Positions 56,453 through 64,000 of a stretch of DNA of 64,000 nucleotides are shown here, piece after piece. Position 1 is the stretch's first letter. Each line of letters begins with the position of its first letter. Below the pieces are notes generated by a model, which was not told where the DNA came from, searched no databases, and was given only the letters and a program-made list of their open reading frames with translations. Position numbers and translations under genes: made by a program. Origin of the DNA: Cephalopachus bancanus (taxonomy: Eukaryota; Chordata; Mammalia; Primates; Tarsiidae); NCBI GenBank assembly GCA_027257055.1, contig JAPVLO010000055.1, positions 10,625,501 through 10,689,500 of the forward strand. Direction: 5' to 3'.

Positions 56453-58744
56453 TTATGCAGCTCTGAGCTTTCTTCAAAATCATGGAGCAACTCATAATTC
56501 AGAGAAAAATAACCTAATTAATTTTGTTTTTTTAATGTAAGAGTTGACCCATTGCTGATTTTTCTCTGCTGAAGAGGATAGGAACTCAGAATTGGCAATC
56601 CACTAGCTTCCAGAAAATATTTTAAAAATCTAATTAAAGAATTAATACCAATTAGTAAAGCAATACTAAGCCGATAGCACTGACCTTCACTAAAAGCTTT
56701 TATTTTTTCAAAGCAAATATATTATGCTATGATACATCTTAGGCCATAATCATGTTTATTCATAACTTAACATAACTTCTATTTTCATATAGATAACGTG
56801 ATTGATTAACTCTCAAAATTTTAATTCATTTCTGTTCTTCAAATATAACATAAGGCATACATCAGAATACTGTCATACAGATAGTGGATATTAACTATTA
56901 CTCCAGATTTGTGAAAGTAACTTCTGATTTTATGAGAATTGTATAGTTTTTAGACCACAAAAAAATGGCATATAATCTATAATATGTTGATACATAAATA
57001 ATGCAAGTATTATGTACTATATAATTTTATTGGTTAATAAAAACGACTCCAAAAGACCTTGAAAAATAATATAAGCAGATAACTTTTTGCCAGAATCTAG
57101 AAGGAATTTCACTTTCCCTGAGATTGACAGTAATGAGTTAAGAAAGGACTAGATAACTTACCTGTGCATCACTGCAACATGAAAGACAGCCATCACATCT
57201 CCTTAGAAGAAGGGTAGCAAATGCATTGTCCACCCTTACCACTTCTACCGGAATGAGTGCTTTTGTGGCAGATATGACTTTAATGTGCTTCTATTATCTT
57301 TTCTTTCTCTTAATACTTATTGCTATACATAGTTATAAATAAATCCTTTAAAGCTGAGGACATTAAGGGAAAATATTTCATACTAGTGGTCTAATTCCTA
57401 AAGTAGATGGTCTTATGTAAAAATAGAAACAAGAGGGCTCCTATACTAGCATATTCTAGAGATTGTAAATCTTATGTAGTACATAAAGAAATCACAGAAT
57501 TAGAAAATTAAAGCCAAAATCCCTACACTTGGCCCATTAGAGACACTATAGAAAAGAGTCTGCTAAGCAAAGAGAAACACATTGACATTATGGCCGTCAA
57601 CAATTTTCATATCTCAAATATCAACCAAGCAGAAACTAAGAAGAGCAACATGCTTAGGTGGGGGATACTTGTACCTTGTATATTAACAATCACTGAATCT
57701 TGGCATTGTACAACTCATCCAAGATGAGTAAATAATAATAATGATAAACAATTTAAGAAGCAAGATACACCAGAAAAATTATAACAAATCAAGCAACAAG
57801 AAACATTATTGTAAAGAATTCAAGATCTTCTCTCAAAAAAGAATTACTACCTTAATTCAAAAGAAACGCAAAAGATATGAAAACACTGCTTGTAATTATA
57901 CACAGAAGGCAATAAATTGCACCTTCCAAAATCACTGGCAAGAGATGGGAAAAAAGAATTAGCAGTGTTGAAAGATAATATAAAAAATGAAAAAGTAATA
58001 AAATGACCTATAAAGAAAGATTGTGGTGAAAGTGAAATAAGGGAGCCAAAACTGCAATAATGCAATTGAAGTACACACTTTTGGTGGTGAAAAAACATAT
58101 GTAACTCTTCTAAACTATGAAAAAGTAAGAATAAACAAAGTCAAGTAAAATAAGAAAAAGATTTTAGGTATGGAAGAGGAAATAGCAATCTAAAAGATAA
58201 GATACACTCGAAAAATCATTGGAACAATTAAAACAGAAGCAATAGACAAGGCATATAAAAATGTTTTTACAGAAAAAGAAAATACTGTGTGAAAGGAAGG
58301 AAAAAAGCCCATTGGATTTGTTCATCTAATAGTGCTCTATGGATGACCTATTATGTGCCAAGCATACAACAATGAACTAGAGTGACTTGTCCTTCTCTAA
58401 ATGGAAAATACATACTAAATAATGCAGCAAGAAAAGAAGCAAACAAACACAATCAATTTTAAACACTATTCTTGATAAGTACCATGAAAGAGAGGTCAAA
58501 GATATAGATTGACATGGGCAACTTTCCCTAGATGGGTGATTTGGAAAAGACATCTGAGAAAAGAATTTTTCAATTGACATCTAAAGAACAAGATAATATC
58601 AATGCAAAGGCAAGAGGACTGCTGGAAGAGTGAAAACACGTGCACAAGATCTGAGGCAAGAATTCGTAGAGGCCTTGACACCTGGGTTTGTTGTTTGAAG
58701 ATCGGAATGAAAGTTGATATCTTAATATGGATAGCTGTAAAACC
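56453..58744. other. 2.3-kb AT-rich stretch
   Basis: Longest repeat-poor stretch of the right half. No Alu, no L1 I can identify; old-repeat-like words at 58320-58370 (CTATTATGTGCCAAGCATAC). The 73-codon Lys/Asn-rich frame at 57741-57962 is typical of AT-rich DNA. Confidence 0.4.
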
Positions 58745-59085
58745 ATACACTGGGTGCAAAACCATACACTGCATGGTTTATAAACAACTAAAATTTATTC
58801 TTATGGTTCTGGAGGCTAGAAATTTTAAGATACAGCCTCCAGCAAACTCATTGTCTAGTGAAAGCCCTCTTTCTCTTTCACAGACGGCCATCTTGTCACT
58901 GTGTCCTCCCAAGGTCGAAGAGAAGGCAGTTTTCTGGGCCTCTTTTACAGGGGCACTAAGCCCATTTATGAGGGCTCTACCCACATGATATAATCACCTC
59001 TCAAACAAGCCACTTCCAAATTACATTAAGGCTTATGACAAAACAAGAATTTGGGGAGGATATAAGCATTCAGCATATAGCAGTT
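58745..59085 (-). mobile_element. MLT1 (MaLR) LTR
   Basis: Antisense MLT1 text: AAAATTTATTCTTATGGTTC, GGCCATCTTGTCACTGTGTC, GGCACTAAGCCCATTTATGA, GATATAATCACCTCTCAAAC. A 17-18-bp tandem duplication of AACCATACACTG text sits at its edge (58740-58772). Confidence 0.8.
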
Positions 59086-59740
59086 GATGTGGAGAAGTGG
59101 GGAGAATGTTTCAAAGTTGGAATGATGAACAGAATTCAGTCTATGCATCATAGGCAGACTGATTTAAAGTGTTTGAGAACACCTAGAGTATTTTGCAAGT
59201 TACAGTAATATACAAGTATATGTATTCATATATATGTAATTTTAAAATTTTCTATGTTTATGTGCAAAATCTAACTTGTTTTAATATTCTCCTTTTAAAA
59301 ATGATAAAGGAAGATTGCTACTTCAAAAGTTTCTATTCCACCATTTTCAAATTCATGTTTTACAGCTAAAAGATATTCTGAAATATGAACGGACTTGAAA
59401 AACCTAACAGGTAGCTATAGTTGTTAAGTTAATCATAAAAGTATTGAGTGAGAAGTTATAAAAATAATTTTTCAAGCATTTTGTTTCCACAAAACTTAAT
59501 TAACTGTTATTGCCAAACATTTGAAGTAGGAGTAAAGCTTTTTCTTTCAGTTAATATATTCTAATTTTCTGTCTAATCTACCTTGCATAAAATGCCCTTA
59601 ATAGATTATCTAAAATTTAAAATTTGGTTCCTATGTGTCAAATCACAAATTTAAAGTTACCTATGAAGAAACATAAGAATAAAATCCAACATTTTAAAAA
59701 AGTGTAACAGCCTTTATAATTTCCTCTTCTCTAATTAAAT
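59086..59740. other. No recognisable feature
   Basis: AT-rich, unique-looking sequence. Confidence 0.35.
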
Positions 59741-59745
59741 AATAT

Positions 59746-59784
<39 letters not shown>

Positions 59785-59790
59785 TTTTAC
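59741..59790. repeat. (TTTA)n microsatellite
   Basis: About twelve ATTT units, continuous with the antisense L1 tail that follows. Confidence 0.95.
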
Positions 59791-59915
59791 TTTATTTTAT
59801 TATAAAGATGTGGGGTCCATGTCAGGATTAGGTACATAAGTAATGTATGTGCAGCTGAAGTTTTGGCCTCCAAACGGTCCTCACTTCTCCTGGTTTATGA
59901 TCAGGTACGCTTTGC
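59791..59915 (-). mobile_element. L1 3'-UTR fragment, antisense
   Basis: TATAAAGATGTGGGGTCCAT, GTCAGGATTAGGTACATAAG and GATCAGGTACG, as at 28.3 and 52.7 kb. Confidence 0.75.
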
Positions 59916-60184
59916 ATTGTAAACATAACAATGTATCTTAATTTTTAATTGTTAAATAAATGCTTTTATTAATTACAAGTTCTATAGACATAAACGATTC
60001 TGGATGAAAAAACAAGCTATGGTAAATGTACAAGTCAACTATCACAGTGGAATAGCCCAGGTATGCAGGAAAGTAGCCTGTAAGCCATGAATCATCAGTG
60101 TGTTGTAGGCTCAGAATGTTTCGTAATGAAATGAAGAATGTTATTTAAACTGACCGGCCTTTTAGAAATAGTCTGAAGAGTCAG

Positions 60185-60277
<93 letters not shown>

Positions 60278-60301
60278 TTGTTATTTATATACATATATGT
60301 T
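59916..60301 (+). repeat. ~385-bp duplicated segment, copy 1
   Basis: Homologous to 60969-61318 from ATTGTAAACATAACA to ACATATATGTT. Shared words include AAGCCATGAATCATCAGTGT and CAAGTCAACTATCA. Longer here because its (CT)n(CA)n block is expanded. Confidence 0.93.
60187..60276. repeat. (TC)n(CA)n compound microsatellite
   Basis: TC run at 60187-60229, then CA run at 60232-60276; copy 2 of the duplication has only a short TC run at 61253-61274. Confidence 0.97.
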
Positions 60302-60309
60302 ATGACATG

Positions 60310-60575
60310 CCACGCCTTTTCCCTCCCTTGACAGTGTCCTATGACTGCCAATCTATGTCCATCAAGAGTAGACAGGATAAAGAAAATGTGGTCTATATAT
60401 ACACTATGGAATACTGCACAGCCATAAAGGGCAAAATCATGAACTTCTCAGCAAATTGGATGGAATTGGAAACATTCTTAGCGATCAAGAAACAACAAAC
60501 AGAATACCACATTTTCATTCATAAGTGGGACCTGAATATTAACCACAATAATTAAATAGCAAGTTTTAAAAAAGC
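60310..60575 (+). mobile_element. L1 ORF2 C-terminus and 3' end, sense
   Basis: The frame at 60307-60555 reads YIYTMEYCTAIKGKIMNFSA then NWMELETFLAI, the conserved C-terminal block of L1 ORF2, followed by TTCATAAGTGGGACCTGAAT. Truncated at the 5' side. Confidence 0.88.
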
Positions 60576-60584
60576 GATTTCCTT

Positions 60585-60868
60585 TTTTTTTTTTTAACCT
60601 GCTGCCCAGGCTGGAGTGCAGTGGTGTGATCATGGTTCACAGTAGCCTCAAAATCCTGGGCTCAGGCATTTATTTCACCTCAACCTCTTGAGTAGCTGGG
60701 ATTACAGGTTCACACCACTATGCCTGGTTAATTTTTTAATTTTTTTGTGTGTAGAGACGAGGTCTTGCTATGTTGCTCAGGATGGCTTGAAACTCCTGAA
60801 TTTAAGAAATCCTTTGTCTTGGCCTCCCAAAGTGCTGGGATTACAGGCATGAGCCACTGTGCGCACCT
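60585..60868 (-). mobile_element. AluJ-like element
   Basis: Antisense dimer with AluJ-type text (GTGTGATCATGGTTCACAGT, AGTAGCTGGGATTACAGG), lacking the lineage-specific GATTTATTGTAGAGA change: an older stratum than most Alus here. Confidence 0.9.
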
Positions 60869-60968
60869 AGAATTTCCTTTTAAAAAGTTTTCTCAGGACA
60901 TTCCACTCAATTGTCATAAAATCAACGTTTCTCTTTATGTGACATTTGATTATGAATATACTACTACT

Positions 60969-61318
60969 ATTATAAACATAACAGTGTGTCTTGATTTTTA
61001 ATATTTAAATAAATGCTTTACTTAATTACAAGTCCTACAGACATAAAAGGTTTTGGGTGAAAAAACACAAGTTATGGTAAACATACAAGTCAACTATCAT
61101 GGTAGAATAGTCCAGGTATGGTGGAAAGTAGCCTTTAAGCCATGAATCATCAGTGTGTTGTGGGCTCAGTATGCTTTGTAGATGAAACAAAGAATGTTAT
61201 TTAATCTGACTGGCCTTTTAGCAATAGGCTTGTTAAAGAGTCACAAAATCTCTTTCTCTCTCTCTCTCTCTCTCCCCTTCCCCCTGCCACACATTTGTTT
61301 TATATATACATATATGTT
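60969..61318 (+). repeat. ~350-bp duplicated segment, copy 2
   Basis: Homologous to 59916-60301 with many substitutions and small gaps; see findings. Confidence 0.93.
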
Positions 61319-62079
61319 TTATATTTGTGTTTATCTGTGTGTGTGAATTTTTGACTTACATAGTAGAATAAGAAATGAGAGTAGGCAGAAAGGAAAAGGG
61401 CAAGAAAGACCAGGACTGTGGTGGAACTGAAGACCTCTCACCAGTATATAATCAATACAATGAAATATTGAGGCACTTATAAGTTCTCCTTTGGTCCCTG
61501 AGCTATTTATTATTCTCTCCAGCATGTTTCTTCTGATATCTTTATAAAGCTCTGGGAAACCCTTTCATAAGTGGGAAGGATATAAGGAAATTCCACAATG
61601 AATCCCTTAAGAACACCCAGCCTACATGAGTTCCAACTAGATGCATTTTAGGTCACTGCAGTCATACTCATCCACTGGGATATTTTTGGAAAATTAAATG
61701 ATCTGTGGGCCCAGAGATGTTCCACATGGCTCAGCAAAAAAACTGCATACTGTATTTACACTGGGAAACACTGAGACTTAAGAGTCTCTTTTCAAGACCT
61801 ATATCATATTTAATCAGTCTGGAATATTTTTCCTGCCCCAAATTACATATGATACCATTAAACTAGTTCACAATGTAATATGTCTTAGTAAATAGGATTA
61901 ATCTGAAAATCACAGGATCTCCAAACTGGGTAAAAATTTTTTTTGCAATTTGATACCAGCATATACGAATTAAATATAAACAAAAAATGTCTTTTAATCA
62001 AGGACAAAAACAAAACAAAATAAAAAGCTGGAATAAGCTGAGTCTTCATTAGTTACGCAAATGCTTCAGAGTATTTGCT
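61319..62079. other. No recognisable feature
   Basis: AT-rich, unique-looking sequence. Confidence 0.35.
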
Positions 62080-62461
62080 ATGGTCTAAATGTTTGTGCCC
62101 CTTGAAAATAAGTGTTAAAATCCTAACCCCCAAGATAATTTTTTTTTTTGTAGTTGGAGTGTCACTCGGTCACCCAGGTTGGAGTGCAGGGGCACAATCA
62201 CGGCCGCCCCAGAGTCAAACTGCTGGACTCAGGTGATTCTTCCATTTCAGCCTTCCAAGTAGCCAGAACTGGGACTACAAGAGTGTGCTACCATACCCGG
62301 CTAGTTTTTTTGATTTATTGTGTAGAGGAGTTCTCACCAAGTTACCCAGGCTGTTCTTGAATGTGTGGGCTCAAGGCAATCCCCTCTCCTCAGCCTCCCA
62401 AAGTGCTGGGATTACAGGCTTGAGCCACCGAGCCCAGCTGATGATGGTATTAAGAGATGGG
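62080..62461 (+). mobile_element. MLT1 LTR 5' part, split by an Alu and cut by an L1
   Basis: TTTGCTATGGTCTAAATGTT, CCTTGAAAATAAGTGTTAAA and CCTAACCCCCAAGAT are the MLT1 start. It resumes after the Alu as GATGGTATTAAGAGATGGG, then MLT1 stops exactly where L1 leader sequence begins. Confidence 0.82.
62141..62439 (-). mobile_element. Alu SINE in MLT1
   Basis: Antisense dimer, T-tail 62143-62151, GTTGGAGTGTCACTCGGTC to GCCACCGAGCCCAGC. Confidence 0.93.
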
Positions 62462-62590
62462 ACCAACTTCCAGCAAGATGGTGACGGGGCAGCATGGTCT
62501 GTGAGACCCTCTGTGAAAGAACACTCATAAAGACCCTAGCTCTCTCCCACAGACTGCAGGGCTGCAGCTCCCATCTTTGGCAGCCTGCTC

Positions 62591-62980
62591 TTGATGGGGA
62601 GCTCAGCGGCCGCAGCCACCCACTGCTCAAACATCACGGCAGTCTGGGCCACCACTGCAGCCACGGATGGCGCTGCGGTCATTGCCTGCCCATGCCTGAG
62701 GCAACCCACAACTTTGAACCGTGAGGCTCAGCAAGCAGGATCTACTGAGATCGCCTCTGCCACTGCCACTGCCACACCACACCCCTCACCCGGAGCTAGG
62801 CTTGTGGAGCTTCCCCCGCCCCCAACACTCCACCGTCCAGGGAGACAGGGGGCCGCCACTGCGGATAGTGTCACTGCTCCCTCCCTTCCTGGGCGACTTC
62901 ATACCTGCAGGCTTCAGCAGTTGCAGATAAAGGTCTACTGGAGCGGTGAGATAGCACCACCTGCTGGGGATCCAAGGTAA
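62591..62980 (+). other. 129-codon open frame in the L1 leader
   Basis: Ala/Thr/Pro-rich frame (MMGSSAAAATHCSNITAVWA) on the sense strand of the L1, about 0.9 kb upstream of ORF1. Composition follows the local GC-rich sequence. No recognisable domain; probably chance. Confidence 0.25.
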
Positions 62981-63874
62981 CAACAAACATCAAAACAGGA
63001 ATGACATACTCTTCAAGGCCAGACCTCAGTAATAGACTGGGCAGGGAGGGAGCCCATATCTGAACTGCTCTTCACAGCAAGCCAGAAGCAACTGACCCGA
63101 ACTGTGAACAATTCTACCAGCCTGCAAAGACAATAGAAATCAGAGCTGAAAGGACATTGAACTTAAAGGAAAAGTCTCAGAGTGTGCTTGCCTGGTTCTG
63201 TTAGTTTACTGACTTTAATCTATTCCTTTTCTTTTTATTATTATTATTTTTTCCTATTTCTCTGTAAACCCCATCTTTGTATAGAGAAATAGCACATCAA
63301 TAAGGAGATTGGTTAGCTTGTACGTTAGCATCATTGTATGTTTTAGTTTTTTTATATGGTTGTTGGTTAGTTTTTAGTCATGGTTGGTGTTTTCTTTTTA
63401 TTTGTTTCAGTATTTGTGTCTCTTTTCACTTGCTAGTTAGTACACTCATCTGTTTTCCCTTTTACTTTTCTCTCTCCCCACTCCCTTCTTTCCCCCACTG
63501 CCTGCTCCATTCTCTTCCTTCTGTTAACTTCATATTGCTTTCAGGGAGTAAACCTACAGCCCCACTGCATGGACAGATTCCAAGGCAGTGGGAAGTGGGT
63601 TTAAGACTATCCATACATCTGTTGGCGGATACCGGGATCTGCAGAGAGATTTTGAATCACAGCTCCCCCCTTAATTAAATCTCAAAACTGCAAAAAGGAA
63701 TGCCTTCAACCTACAGTCCAACTCCAGAACTGAACAAAGCAAGAGGAAATACATTAGGAAGAATACGAGATTGAACAAACAGAAGTAAAAGCAACCCCTC
63801 CACCCATGAATAACAGAATTAAAGAAGACGGGGAAGTGAAGGAAGGGAAAAGTAAGGAGGAAAAATCTGCACAA

Positions 63875-64000
63875 ATGAAGAAAAACCAAAAGAAGAATAT
63901 AGGGCTCACACAGACCCCTGGGAGGTCAGACACTGAGAAAACAGACTTTGGGATACAAACAATGAAGAGCCCCCAGAATGACTGGTCACATGCAATAAAC
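63875..64000 (+). CDS. L1 ORF1 N-terminus (partial at window end)
   Basis: Open without a stop from ATG at 63875 to the last base, 42 codons. The product begins MKKNQKKNIGLTQTPGRSDT, a basic N-terminus of the type found in L1 ORF1 proteins, the RNA-binding trimeric chaperone of the L1 particle. Only the variable N-terminal part is visible; the coiled coil, RRM and C-terminal domains would lie beyond 64000. Whether the whole frame is intact cannot be told from this window. Confidence 0.65.
   Translation, partial: MKKNQKKNIGLTQTPGRSDTEKTDFGIQTMKSPQNDWSHAIN

Larger units (their letters stand above)
62462..64000 (+). mobile_element. L1 5' leader and start of ORF1, sense, runs off the window
   Basis: ACCAACTTCCAGCAAGATGG starts a GC-rich leader directly at the MLT1 break. 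It passes through a T-rich part (63230-63480) and an A-rich part (63690-63870) into ORF1 at 63875. If the right-hand side is complete this is a near full-length L1, and the leader is long (about 1.4 kb). The left junction shows no truncation. Confidence 0.78.

Noticed and set aside
57741..57962. Lys/Asn-rich 73-codon gene
   Set aside because: Composition simply reflects A-rich DNA; no start context or similarity.

Overview
This is primate nuclear DNA with no intact protein-coding gene that I can recognise. The organism is inferred from its SINEs. Nearly all of the roughly 48 Alu elements share a consensus unlike anthropoid Alus (right-arm signature 'CTACAATAAATCAAAAAATTAGCC', broken here as CTACAATAAATC / AAAAAATTAGCC; arm linker AACTTGGCGAGACC; tail GAGACTCCAACTC) and equally unlike the lemur/loris Alu type. 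They sit beside a few diverged AluJ-like copies and free left monomers. By elimination this suggests a tarsier (Carlito/Tarsius). That is an inference; no database was searched.

Layout. 1-0.9 kb: pieces of an old antisense L1 split by an Alu. 0.9-20 kb: unique-looking intergenic sequence with about 17 Alus, a few MIR-like relics, an LTR-like repeat at 16.1 kb and a (GT)n tract. 20-27.8 kb: an L1 3' end and an LTR cluster: a class-I-type solo LTR at 21.4-22.0 kb, two solo LTRs of one family in opposite orientation (23.8-24.4 and 27.16-27.73 kb), each with a perfect 4-bp target duplication, and a further LTR-like unit at 24.7-25.2 kb. A very AT-rich island lies at 22.6-23.1 kb. 28-34.5 kb: the second copy of the 16-kb LTR-like repeat, an L1ME-like 3' end, and a dead processed copy of lysyl-tRNA synthetase mRNA (KARS1) at 32.0-33.96 kb. 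34.5-42 kb: a third LTR of the 24/27-kb family split by a young Alu, then a long antisense L1 (ORF2, ORF1 and 5' leader) peppered with younger Alus. 42-46.6 kb: two decayed mariner-type transposons, one a fold-back, and L1 3'-UTR pieces. 46.6-62 kb: Alus, L1 3' ends, MaLR-type LTRs, microsatellites and a 1.05-kb-spaced duplication. 62.46-64 kb: the 5' leader of a sense L1 whose ORF1 opens at 63875 and runs off the window.

There is no gene network to describe. What the window records is insertion history: Alus inside LTRs, L1s inside MaLR LTRs, Alus inside Alus, and several short copied segments that look like template-switch or patch insertions rather than ordinary retrotransposition. I see no CRISPR array, rRNA, tRNA gene, operon or CpG-island promoter. 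I do not see a clear new biological system. The observations most worth a second look are the lineage-specific Alu subfamilies, the patch-like copied segments, the fold-back mariner, the octamer duplication in an LTR, and the long open frames in the two L1 leaders.
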